The notes under the pieces are model-generated. The model worked only from the letters and a program-made list of their open reading frames with translations. It had not been told where the DNA came from and did no database searches. The translations under genes and the position numbers were made by a program. From Actinoplanes oblitus (lineage in GTDB: Bacteria > Actinomycetota > Actinomycetes > Mycobacteriales > Micromonosporaceae), in assembly GCF_030252345.1 (NCBI RefSeq), contig NZ_CP126980.1:2991501-3055500 (forward strand): a DNA stretch of 64,000 nt. Direction: 5' to 3'. Shown in pieces: positions 9,901 to 16,745 of the stretch (the stretch's first letter is position 1; each line of letters starts with the position of its first letter).

Positions 9901-12900
9901 CCCACCGGTAAAAACAGAGAACGAAGGCGGCACCGCCGTTAAGGCCGTGGCCACCGTGCTGACCGGTTACAACACATTCGGTGAGCAGGTTGAGACGAAG
10001 AGCCCAACCGGCAAGATCCAGGCGAACACCTACGACGTTGGCGGTCGGCTAACTGCTAGCGCCTGGGCGGCCTATACCGCGCCTGGCACGAGCACCACAG
10101 TCACCCCGGTAGTCCGTTATGCCTACGACAAATTGGGTCAGCTGATCACTCAGACCGACCCTTTCGGAAACGAGCAGTCCTACCAGTACGATCAGCTCGG
10201 CAACCGGGTCACCCAAACATTGCAAGATGGCCGTACCACCCGAATCACCTACGACACCGTTGGTGAAGCGCTTTCGGTGACCAACCCGCTCGGAGCACGT
10301 AGCGAGGCTACTTACAACGCCCTTGGCCAGACGGTCACCGCCACCCAGATCGAACGCGGTACCCCGCCGGCGGCTTACACCACCTCTTACGGGTACGACG
10401 CGGCGGGTCATCTGACCAGTGTCAAAGATCCGCTCGGCAAGACAGTCCACCGTACTTACAACGGTGTCGATCTGCTCACCGCCGAAACCGACGCGCTCGG
10501 CAACGAGTCAACGACCGACTACAACTACGCCGGCCAGCCGACTAGAACGACTGCAGCCGACGGCACCGCCACCACCTATGCGTATGACCTAGCCGGACGG
10601 CTTACCAGCTCCGCCCAGCAGGACGCCAACAGCAAGATTTTGCGCACGAACTCGTTCGATTACGACGTCGCCGGCAACCAAACCTCGACGACCGATCCGC
10701 TCGGCAAGACCATCACCACGACCTACGACGCCCGTAACCGCATCGTCAGCCAGGTGCAGCCGAGCACCCCAGGTCAGACCATCACCACCTCCTTCGGCTA
10801 TGACGCGGACGGCAATACCACCCGCTACACCGACCCGAACAACAACGCCACCACTTACACCTTCAACAACCTCGGACTTCCCGAGTCGACGATGGTGCCG
10901 GCTGTGGCAGGGCAGACGGCAGCCGCTGATCGCACCACATATTTGCGCTACGACGTCGGCGGCCGACAAACCTCGATCACCCGACCGGGCAACGTCACCA
11001 TCGCCTACACCTACGACAAGACCGGGCGGCTCATCACCGAAAGCGGTAGTGGCGCCGAAGCCGTCACCGAAACGCGGACCTACGGCTACGACGCCGCCGA
11101 CCACCTCACTACAGCCACCGACCCGACCAGCACCTCGGCCTACACTTACGGTGATCGCGGCCTGATGCGAACCGCCAGCATGGCTGGTTGGGACACGACC
11201 TTCAATTACGACGACGCCGGTCGCCTGATCGGCCAGACCGACCCGTCCGGAATTACCCGGTACGGTTATGATGACGCCAACCGGCAGACCAGCCAGACGG
11301 ACCCGATTACTGGCAAGACTGTCACCTTCGCCTACGACAAAGTCGGCCAGGCAACTGGTGTCAGCTACGGCGACGGCGGACCCACGCGCACGTATTCCTA
11401 CGATCCGCTGCACCAGCTCAAGACCGACGTGCTGAAGAACGCCGGGGGCGAGATCATGGCCTCCGTTGCGTACGGCTACGACGACGCTGGGCACCTCACC
11501 TCGAAAACCACCGCCGGCGTTGCCGGAGCCGGAAGCAATACCTACACGTACGACGATGCCGGCCGACTTGCCTCCTGGACTGCCGGAGCCGTAACCACCC
11601 CGTACACCTACGACTCTGCTGGTAACAGGACTCGGGCTGGGCCGACCAGCTACACGTACAACGCCCGCTCGCAGCTCACCTCAGCCACCACCGGGTCAAC
11701 TAACACGGCCTACAGCTACACCAGTCGCGGTACCACCTCAGCGATCACTAGTGGCAGCACTACCACTGCTATCGCTTCGGACGCGTTCGACCAACAGATC
11801 ACTGCAGGCGCAGCTCGCTACGACTACGACGCGCTCGGCAGAGTAGCCACCCGAGTCGACGGCAACACGACCAGGACATTCAACTACCAGGGGCAGTCCA
11901 ACAACGTCGTCAATGACGGCACGCAGATCTTCGGGCGCACCGTCGGCGGTACTCCACTGTCGGCCAAGGTCGGTGGAACGGCATCGTTCTTGAACGTCGA
12001 CCAGCACGGCGACGTCACCGGCACCTTCGCCGCGGACGGGACTAGTCTCAGCAGCTCGGCCACTTATGATCCATACGGCAAGGTCACCAACGCGGCGGGC
12101 ACTCGAGTCAACCTCGGCTATCAGGGCGGCTGGACTGATCCCACTACGAACTTCGTTAACGCCGCATCTCGCTGGTACAACCCGGGAACCGGCGGCTTCA
12201 CCAGCGCTGACACACAGCAAAATCCGCCGACGCCAGCAGTCAACGCGAATCCGTATGCCTACGGCAACGATGACCCGTTAAGTCACGCTGACCCCACCGG
12301 TCACGATGCCTGCGGTACGTACAACGCCACCGTTGCTGCCATGAAGGCGGCTATCTATGCGGGTCTGCACCCAGACTGGCGGAAGTTCTGGCTGTCGCCC
12401 CTCCGGAAGCAAGCCATCGGGCCTCCGGTCGAAAGGAATACCAGTGGCGGCGGTGGAAACGGAGGTAGCGGCTCCAACCCTTCCAGTGGCAACGCGGACG
12501 CAGGAAGCGGGGGCTCAAGCACTAGCTCCAACAATGGCAGCGGGTACACCGGCGGCTCTTCGTCCTGGGGTAGCCTTTACGAGCCTCCCACTTATGATGC
12601 GAGTGACGCTTGGAATGATATAAAGAGCGTCGCTACGAACAAGACCTTCTGGAATGCGGCAGGAACTGTTGCCTTCGCCGTTGGCGCGACAGCTTCAGTT
12701 CTTTACCAGTCGATGTTCGGGCTTGCCGCGGGAAAAACTGCTAGTTGTGTGTCTGGCAATGCGCCCGAAAAGCCAAAGCAGAAGGCTAAGGGAAGGTCCA
12801 AGGGGCCAGTCAAGGCTACAGGCGCAACAGGAAATGCTGATCGAGCGCCTGGTCAGCAGGCTCAGCAGAATATCGCGCCCGGTGAAGACCCGTCTGCCGA

Positions 12901-13477
12901 TGCAAGCTCTATCTCATCGCAGCCCCTTCCCAGTGAAGACGACTGCTTTCAGGGGGCATATCAGCGCACCGACGGCTCCCGTTCTGGCGGCATGTGGGTT
13001 TGTGATAGCCCTGATTTCGTCACTGATGCCCTCGAAGATATCAAAGGGGATTATAGGACGACGGGGCGTCTTTTTGATCAGGATGGCAACCTGATAGACG
13101 AGGACATCTACGGAGGACCTATTGACTTCTGGGAGGTTACAAGTGGAGACATGAAAGGCTCCACCGCGCAGGCGGCGAGTCGCTATCTTCACCAGCATGC
13201 GAATACCAACGGTGTCCCTCCTCAAGCGTTATATCCGGCCTCGTCGGATGTGGAGACGAAATTCGCCTGGTTGATTCGAGTGAACTCTAGAAGGCTTCCA
13301 GGTACCCATTTCAATGTTGTCATAAATCACCCGAGAGGGCCATGTCCATACGATGGTTACGATAAGGGATGTATGCAGAACACCGAGGCTATTCTGCCGC
13401 CAGGCTATAGTATGGATATCTGGTACCCTGGCCCAATCAAGGCCCCGACCCGTTACGGGAGAGGTCTGTTAGAGTGA
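3914..13477 (+). CDS. Giant secreted RHS/YD-repeat polymorphic toxin with deaminase-like C-terminus
   Basis: 3,187 residues; a GTG nine bases further in (3923) sits better behind the GGGGGAG box. Visible order: Sec signal peptide (to about 36); DNRLRE-like beta domain (about 200-370); Ig/FN3-like modules (375-590); RHS N-terminal region (595-860); two LamG-type domains (about 875-1110 and 1160-1400); several dozen YD repeats (1440-2720); RHS core with GYQGGWTDPTTNFVNAASRW and NPYAYGNDDPLSHADPTG (2730-2800); Gly/Ser linker, a hydrophobic stretch, a basic linker; and a terminal domain of about 130 residues. The last carries SSDVETKFAWLIR (D3112-V-E3114) and GPC-x8-C (C3144, C3153), then EAILPPGYSMDIWYPG. 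These fit the [HCD]-[AV]-E and C-x(n)-C zinc motifs of SCP1.201/DddA-like deaminase toxins. Deaminase assignment is by motif only. Base composition is visibly lower in GC than neighbours. Confidence 0.85.
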   Translation: MSDVRGSVRSIRVGLSFLLTSCLVLAMEPGAVVAAPLASPNAPSGSPDTPDQVYGTAANKAHRTTAAATAPRKGAKVAPGAKVARPAGAVPEVTLHEPKRKPVSSGSLLHEDPAAKSVPQSKARAFSRQRSRNRPDLSTATTTVFENTDGTFTAEIHRAAVNRPDSAGGWVPDKALTGSATQAASATTLAAAVTNPTGQRTTSDSTYVKSGVNENFSSDNALYVGTHDGHNYNSFIKFDGFATQFQNAYILNANLYLDTEFGDTSAGFCQAAPVSVAPVTSSWNPATLKSYPGPSSGTAIGSSTFMGGVNCQNGRVWAGIALKPRTFTNWAHGWAPNYGLAITAPYTATAWKEFNPDDAYLAIEYAADGAGASYSETLYASPWNNKTGWAKVTIQNEGSATWTPTNGYKLGYQIYTVANGARTLYSTSNYLTAMPRNVAPNTSVTVTATLPALSPGETYQVCWDMVHNGQYFSGLGIPQACYALDVVNNPPVIDSLFPYNNSTQYSLTPKLYMTAHDVDAYPNTGLKYTYNLYINGSATVLATSGTTTSASWTVPAGKLSWGSTYYWRAQVTDGTTASAWSQPGYFSVPAPPQPLVTSHLGAASASSTVNGASATAGNYSTEVVDASSPAGLAAQQLEIRRTYNSMDPRLENAFGAGWSSLLDSRLIPDNDGTSSVVVVLPNGREERFGLNADGSYTSPPGARQKLVQTPAGSGHYQLRDPSGLVYEFANERVDSVSGQTYVSLQRVVDGNGRAVSLSYDTFEVAGADGVTASMLLPSSIIGGSEKRGAFGSRNELDFSWGAASIVTGSGRMALAPHVSKVSLVTLKYGLGGKFRVREWTYGYDAANNLTSVCPPDNGAACTGYSYTSGSNSGSHFSAMVTDASPLGYWRLTDAGGTTRAVDQVAANVGTFDAMLTSVTLGQPGALPGTPATSAAFNGTSSKMSLPNDLVSGSNMTVGMWFKTTQAGGTLFSYQSQPAGTAAPVFTPALYIGTEGKLHGKFWDGSATPQAVTTKAVNDGKWHYAVLAGASTKQKLYLDGAEAASLSGATIASSGQPYVTVGAGRCAGGWAACPTNNSLGWFAGQIQDVFYINKPLGLPAIQQQYAAGITAARELVTAKLPSGKTAAVVTYDALADRVNSVTTGDGGTTRFSLPSTSGSTNYYRGAVLSTRPILGYPLNEESGTVARNLLGLNPSTDDHQDGVYNDVVLGVPGIFGDDGDTAASFNGSSSYLSLPPGSVDVNTSASVGLWFRTKTAGGVLFSYQNTPINDTVPQYFTPLLYIGTDGKLRGQQYDGTASPITSLAAVNDGNWHMALITAAGATQKLWLDGVAQGTRTGSAARPNAAAQNVVAVGAGYLGGGWPSRPATAGQSRFNGDIAQVAVYSLDIDQITPGVAAYLFQAKGSAMSPMPTTTVTITDPNNATSTVAMDPVNGMRITAVTNALGQTTAYTYDTLGNRVGITDPAGHSISRVFDKNGNAVQETTCQTAKSCQTTNYTFYWDNANLADPRNGKILTKIDARAGTSGAANTTYRTTYAYTATGDVASVITPPTTEAPNGRKTTYSYTTADSKTFDSAVKTTEPGLLESVTDPRGQKTVYGYDEFGMLRRVVEASGLTREYLYNALRSTVQQVTVTSDTYPNGVRTIFNYDDRNRLTSQLGPTTTDAVTERTHTPHVILQYDVDGNITKQAAEDWGQLEDQYLAHDPDFVDDRITSIKASVPGQSGLDAPRSTSFTYNAGNRIETLTDPLGNVTRHSYDTNGWNTESTTPDGNVYRNTYSGVGEVLTTTLTGWIGDPNAPSTANDLVLESRAYDPAGRLASVTDAMGRTTAYTYFDDDRLESVTKAASTPDAIVAARYGYDAAGHLISECLNATNAGCARQVNYTVDNADRITGTVIDPAGLKTSITSTFDNNDNVLTQTLTGAGASDSRRRIYTYDTAGRLATSSVDTGAQTITTKNTYDQRGLLTSQIDPRGNLTGATPSDFTTSYRYDEVGRQIAVSSPPVKTENEGGTAVKAVATVLTGYNTFGEQVETKSPTGKIQANTYDVGGRLTASAWAAYTAPGTSTTVTPVVRYAYDKLGQLITQTDPFGNEQSYQYDQLGNRVTQTLQDGRTTRITYDTVGEALSVTNPLGARSEATYNALGQTVTATQIERGTPPAAYTTSYGYDAAGHLTSVKDPLGKTVHRTYNGVDLLTAETDALGNESTTDYNYAGQPTRTTAADGTATTYAYDLAGRLTSSAQQDANSKILRTNSFDYDVAGNQTSTTDPLGKTITTTYDARNRIVSQVQPSTPGQTITTSFGYDADGNTTRYTDPNNNATTYTFNNLGLPESTMVPAVAGQTAAADRTTYLRYDVGGRQTSITRPGNVTIAYTYDKTGRLITESGSGAEAVTETRTYGYDAADHLTTATDPTSTSAYTYGDRGLMRTASMAGWDTTFNYDDAGRLIGQTDPSGITRYGYDDANRQTSQTDPITGKTVTFAYDKVGQATGVSYGDGGPTRTYSYDPLHQLKTDVLKNAGGEIMASVAYGYDDAGHLTSKTTAGVAGAGSNTYTYDDAGRLASWTAGAVTTPYTYDSAGNRTRAGPTSYTYNARSQLTSATTGSTNTAYSYTSRGTTSAITSGSTTTAIASDAFDQQITAGAARYDYDALGRVATRVDGNTTRTFNYQGQSNNVVNDGTQIFGRTVGGTPLSAKVGGTASFLNVDQHGDVTGTFAADGTSLSSSATYDPYGKVTNAAGTRVNLGYQGGWTDPTTNFVNAASRWYNPGTGGFTSADTQQNPPTPAVNANPYAYGNDDPLSHADPTGHDACGTYNATVAAMKAAIYAGLHPDWRKFWLSPLRKQAIGPPVERNTSGGGGNGGSGSNPSSGNADAGSGGSSTSSNNGSGYTGGSSSWGSLYEPPTYDASDAWNDIKSVATNKTFWNAAGTVAFAVGATASVLYQSMFGLAAGKTASCVSGNAPEKPKQKAKGRSKGPVKATGATGNADRAPGQQAQQNIAPGEDPSADASSISSQPLPSEDDCFQGAYQRTDGSRSGGMWVCDSPDFVTDALEDIKGDYRTTGRLFDQDGNLIDEDIYGGPIDFWEVTSGDMKGSTAQAASRYLHQHANTNGVPPQALYPASSDVETKFAWLIRVNSRRLPGTHFNVVINHPRGPCPYDGYDKGCMQNTEAILPPGYSMDIWYPGPIKAPTRYGRGLLE

Positions 13478-13547
13478 AGTGTGACCTGCCGCCACGGCCT
13501 CTTGCCGAAGCGCGTGAGTCGGCCAGCTGCGACTATGGAGCTTCGGT

Positions 13548-14537
13548 GTGGGAATGACTCAAGGCGACTGGGAAAGGGATTCAACCTTTGATGGGTGGGG
13601 GCCGGCTTTCGACGTACGTGAGATAGTTTTTGTCGAGGGCGCCTCATCAGAAATAGAAGATTTTCCCTGGAGCGGGACGCCTGGGGCTGCGCAGGTACTG
13701 CCGGAAATTCTTGATGCCCTTCAAGGATTGTCTTCCGCTGAAGATGGACCCTTATTTGAGTGTGTCGAGAGGATTCGGTATCTCACTTGCAGTGATGGCA
13801 TAACTCGTATTTTCGGAGCCTATGTTGTGGCATCCTTGATTCGCTTTGCGGATGCCAATAGATCCGTAGCGCGCGCCAGCGTTTTGCAGCTGGTTGGAGA
13901 CCTGGCACGTCTCGATAGTGCTCGCATCCCGAATCGTGAGGTGTTTCTGCAGGTAACTTTTCCATTCGCTGTTTTCGATCAATCCGGATATCTGGCGAAT
14001 TGGTCTGTCGAGGCGGTTCGGATGATGATAGGGCGGAACCGGGGACGGCTGGTGGCCGGACTTGATGATGCGGATCCGGCGGTGCGAAAGACTGCATCCT
14101 ACGTGATTGCCGCTTGTTTGCCTGCGGACGGAATTATTTCCGAGATCATCAAGGCGAGGCTCGAAACCGAGGCCGACGCGGTTGTGCAGATGAGTCTCGT
14201 CATTGCCGCTGCGCAGCATGACCGCGAATGTGGCCGTATTGATGAATCGACAGCGTGGGTGCAATCGCTATGGTCAAATAGCGAAGCGCCTGCTGGTGTG
14301 CGGGTGGGGGCAGCTTTCGCCTGGCTTGGCTTGAGCGGCGACGATGCGCCACGACCGCTGCAGATGTTGCTGGCAGAATTGCCAGCACCCGTGACATATC
14401 GGCTAGTGGCTCAGCTTCCATGGGTTCGGTTTGCTGCGCAAACCGGGGCGATGTTCAATTGGTGGCGTGGTTTCGTCGGTGCTGCTCGAGGGGAGCAGAT
14501 GGTACGCCCACCTTCCAGCGACGTTGATCATTTCTGA
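13548..14537 (+). CDS. Candidate immunity protein, HEAT-like helical repeats
   Basis: 329 residues, GTG start 7 bases after a GGAG box (an ATG two codons later is the alternative). No known family is recognised with certainty. After a polar N-terminus the sequence is a run of helix pairs, for example TRIFGAYVVASLIRFADA, RASVLQLVGDLARLDSARI, GLDDADPAVRKTASYVIAAC and VQMSLVIAAAQHDRECGRID. The DADPAVRKTASYVIAA segment is a typical HEAT-repeat helix turn. There is no signal peptide or membrane segment, so the product should be cytoplasmic. It follows the toxin-like RHS gene by 70 bases on the same strand and shares its low GC, the usual arrangement of toxin then immunity gene. The immunity role is inferred from position. 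Confidence 0.6.
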   Translation: MGMTQGDWERDSTFDGWGPAFDVREIVFVEGASSEIEDFPWSGTPGAAQVLPEILDALQGLSSAEDGPLFECVERIRYLTCSDGITRIFGAYVVASLIRFADANRSVARASVLQLVGDLARLDSARIPNREVFLQVTFPFAVFDQSGYLANWSVEAVRMMIGRNRGRLVAGLDDADPAVRKTASYVIAACLPADGIISEIIKARLETEADAVVQMSLVIAAAQHDRECGRIDESTAWVQSLWSNSEAPAGVRVGAAFAWLGLSGDDAPRPLQMLLAELPAPVTYRLVAQLPWVRFAAQTGAMFNWWRGFVGAARGEQMVRPPSSDVDHF

Positions 14538-14860
14538 CGAATGTCTTAGGGTTTGGAGGGAGACTCCTGAATCGGAGTCGACCGTGCCGCGATCTAGAAG
14601 CCTAGATCCCCAATGCAGTCTGGTCAGCTGATTGATGGTTGTCATCGCTGGCTGGCGAGGATCAGTACAGCTCGGGGATTTTGTCGTCAATCTAGGCGCC
14701 GGCGGGCATGGCAATTTCTTCACTGCGCTCCGTGGCGTTCGGCAAGCCCCTTTTGGTGGATGCTTGAGAAAATTCGCCAACATGATCTGTTGAATCGGAG
14801 TTGATCATCATCGTGAGGTGAAGATCGAGCTCGTTCGGCAGTCGTGAGCAAGGCGCGGGC
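14538..14860. other. Gene-poor stretch with two short hairpins
   Basis: No convincing gene. GACTCC/GGAGTC (14562-14579) forms a 6-bp stem with a 6-base loop just behind the candidate immunity gene and may end its transcript, although no T-run follows. GATCTAG/CTAGATC (14591-14608) forms a perfect 7-bp stem with a 4-base loop. The rest is AT-richer spacer leading into a transposase remnant. Confidence 0.4.
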
Positions 14861-14867
14861 TGGTCGG

Positions 14868-15133
14868 CAGAGCCTACAGCAGCAAAACCTTCCGCCAGGC
14901 CTGCTGCGAACGCGGCACCGGACCAATCGTCCCGAAGTCCAGGGCCGCCGGAATCGGGAGCCTTGGCGGGCTGCGCTAGGTCGTTTTACCAGACCTTCAT
15001 CCTGCTCCATCAGTTGCGCCGGCTGCCGTTCGCTGGAAACGCCGACTCGACATTCACGACAGCCTCATGAGCACCCGTCGGCGTCTTGATCTGCTGGCGC
15101 AGATTGATCAACTGGACCCGGTCGGAGATCCTC
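14868..15133 (+). pseudogene. Decayed IS5-type transposase C-terminus
   Basis: Pieces of a DDE transposase C-terminal part can be followed across frames. One frame reads GRAYSSKTFRQACCERG, like the region around the second aspartate of IS5-type enzymes, and runs to GGLR and a TAG where the family has Trp. After a frame change QTFILLHQLRRL appears, then RWKRRLDIHDSLMS, and in the third frame VLICWRRLINW. These correspond in order to the V-V-E-[RQ]-T-F-x-x-L-H-Q-x-R-R-L and final I-C-W-R-R motifs of the family. At least two frameshifts and a stop make it non-functional. Its 3' end abuts the target site of the complete IS that follows. It differs from that IS, so it is remains of another element. 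Confidence 0.55.
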
Positions 15134-16088
15134 TTAGAGGGCGTCTGATCCTCTAAGGGGATAGTTCACGTTTGCGCACGTCATCGGCTGTGATCGTTCG
15201 TTGGTCAGGCATGGGGATGGAGCGAATTCCATATCGAACGGACCTGTCGGATGCCCGGTGGGCGTTGATCGAGCCCGTGCTGGTGCAGTGGCGTGAGGCC
15301 CGGCGGGGCCTGGGGATCAAGCCGCCGGTGCACGATCTACGGGAGATCGTCAACGCGATCTTGTACGTAGCGAGGACCGGCATGGCATGGGAGTGCCTAC
15401 CGCACGACTTCCCGCCAGCGAAAACCGTCTATGACTACTACGCCAAGTGGGAGGCCGACGGCACAACGGCTCGCATCCACGATCTTCTGCGGTCTCAGGT
15501 GCGCGAGACCAAGGGCCGAGATGCTAAGCCGAGCGCTGCGGTGCTGGACGCCCAGAGCGTCAAAACGTCTTGCAACGTAAAGGAGTCCGAGCAGGGCATC
15601 GACGCGGCGAAGAAGATCAAAGGACGCAAACGGCACATCGCCACCGACACCCTCGGACTTCTGCTGGCGGTCGTGGTCACGGCGGCGTCGGTATCCGATT
15701 CGGCCGCCGGCAAGGGCCTGCTGAGCACCCTCGCTGCCGAGCATCCGACGGTGAGCAAGGTCTGGGTCGACGGCGGCTACCAGAACACGGTGCTGCGCCA
15801 CGGGGCAGGACTCGGCATCGACGTCGAGGTGGTGCCACGCCGTGCCGAGAAGGGGTTCCATGTCCTTCCGCGTCGATGGGTGGTCGAGCGGACCTTCGGG
15901 TGGCTGATGCAGCACCGTCGCCTGGTCCGCGACTACGAGGCACTCCCGCAGCGTTCGGTGGCGATGGTCCAATGGGTGATGTCTAGCACAATCATGCTCA
16001 GACTGACCGAAGAATCCCCCCCAAACCTGGCGCTGAGTAACTCGAATTTCCCCATTGTACGGATATGTCGGGATCGGACGCCCTCTTA
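15134..16088 (+). mobile_element. IS5-family insertion sequence with TTA target duplication
   Basis: The element spans 15137-16085 (949 bp). Left end GAGGGCGTCTGATCC (15137-15151) and the inverted right end GAGGGCGTCCGATCC (complement of 16071-16085) match at 14 of 15 positions. TTA flanks both sides (15134-15136 and 16086-16088), a 3-bp target duplication of the TNA type typical of the IS427/IS1031 groups of the IS5 family. One transposase gene fills the element. It lies between a decayed transposase and the DUF1992 gene, 20 bases from the latter's start codon, so it separates that gene from its original upstream sequence. The intact ends and duplication suggest a recent insertion. Confidence 0.9.
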
Positions 16089-16089
16089 G
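15211..16089 (+). CDS. IS5-family DDE transposase
   Basis: About 292 residues from the ATG at 15211; an ATG at 15217 and a TTG at 15172 are alternatives. The protein starts with the DUF4096-like N-terminus (YRTDLSDARWALIEPVL) followed by the DDE catalytic domain. Catalytic residues are visible: Asp in AAVLDAQSVKTS, Asp in KVWVDGGYQNTV and Glu in RRWVVERTFGWLMQHRRL, with the K/R spaced as in IS5. It is uninterrupted, so the enzyme is probably active. The reading frame runs through the right inverted repeat and ends at a TAG whose TA comes from the target duplication, so the exact C-terminus depends on the insertion site. Confidence 0.92.
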   Translation: MGMERIPYRTDLSDARWALIEPVLVQWREARRGLGIKPPVHDLREIVNAILYVARTGMAWECLPHDFPPAKTVYDYYAKWEADGTTARIHDLLRSQVRETKGRDAKPSAAVLDAQSVKTSCNVKESEQGIDAAKKIKGRKRHIATDTLGLLLAVVVTAASVSDSAAGKGLLSTLAAEHPTVSKVWVDGGYQNTVLRHGAGLGIDVEVVPRRAEKGFHVLPRRWVVERTFGWLMQHRRLVRDYEALPQRSVAMVQWVMSSTIMLRLTEESPPNLALSNSNFPIVRICRDRTPS

Positions 16090-16108
16090 GAGCTTTAGCC
16101 TCATTGGC

Positions 16109-16651
16109 ATGGGCGCGTACTGGTACGAGTCGTCGATCGACCGGCAGTTGCGGGAGGCCACCGAGCGCGGTGAGTTCGAGACCCTGCCCAGCGCGGGCAA
16201 GCCGCTCGCCGGGTACGGCGGGGAGTACGACGAGGACTGGTGGGTCAAGGACTGGCTGCGACGCGAGGGCGCGACGGCCGGGGTGATCCCGCCGACGCTG
16301 GCGTTGCGCCGGGCCGTGGAGGACCTGGAGACGGTGGTCGACCGGCTGCACACCGAGCGAGCGGTCCGGGAGCACGTGGCGGAGCTGAACGTGCGGATCG
16401 GCAAGGCGCGGCGTGGTCACCTCGACGGGCCGCCGGTGATCCTGCCGGCGCTGGACGCCGACGCGGTGGTCGCGGCCTGGTCGGCCCGTGCCAGCCCCCG
16501 TGCCATCGGGGAGTCCGGGCCGTCGCCCGCCTTACCGAGACGGCGACGTCTCGCCCGCCTGCTCGGAAGCAAAGCCGAGCGAGCGCGAAGGGAGAGGGCC
16601 GCGCCGGGCGAGGAGCGTCCGCCGGAGGGAAGGGACCCCGCTGAACAATGA
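16109..16651 (+). CDS. DUF1992 (DnaJ C28-type conserved domain) protein
   Basis: 180 residues. The N-terminal half has the DUF1992 signature: W-Y-E-S-x-I-D-R-Q-L-R-E-A-x-E-R-G-E-F, then LPSAGKPLAG and a D-W-W-V-K motif. The second half is basic and of low complexity (RRRRLARLLGSKAERARRER). The bacterial family is soluble and of unknown function; in eukaryotes the domain occurs in DNAJC28. The start is the ATG before GAYWYESSID. An AGGAG lies 16-20 bases upstream, further than usual, and the IS right end is only 20 bases from the start, so expression may have changed after insertion (inference). Confidence 0.85.
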   Translation: MGAYWYESSIDRQLREATERGEFETLPSAGKPLAGYGGEYDEDWWVKDWLRREGATAGVIPPTLALRRAVEDLETVVDRLHTERAVREHVAELNVRIGKARRGHLDGPPVILPALDADAVVAAWSARASPRAIGESGPSPALPRRRRLARLLGSKAERARRERAAPGEERPPEGRDPAEQ

Positions 16652-16700
16652 GCGCGGACGAGGGCGATGAGCGCGTACGAAAAAGGCGCCGGATACGAGA

Positions 16701-16728
16701 ACGGCCCGGCTGTGATCAGCCGGGCCGT
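16701..16728. terminator. Hairpin between convergent genes
   Basis: ACGGCCCGGCT and AGCCGGGCCGT form a perfect 11-bp stem with the 6-base loop GTGATC. It sits between the ends of the DUF1992 gene (+) and the DUF6114 gene (-), so it can serve both directions. No T-run follows. Confidence 0.6.
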
Positions 16729-16745
16729 CGGTGAACTGGTGGGGA

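Noticed and set aside
15064..15133. MSTRRRLDLLAQIDQLDP-like peptide as the start of an MpaB-type oxygenase
   Set aside because: The neighbouring frames give IS5 transposase motifs in the right order, which explains this stretch better.
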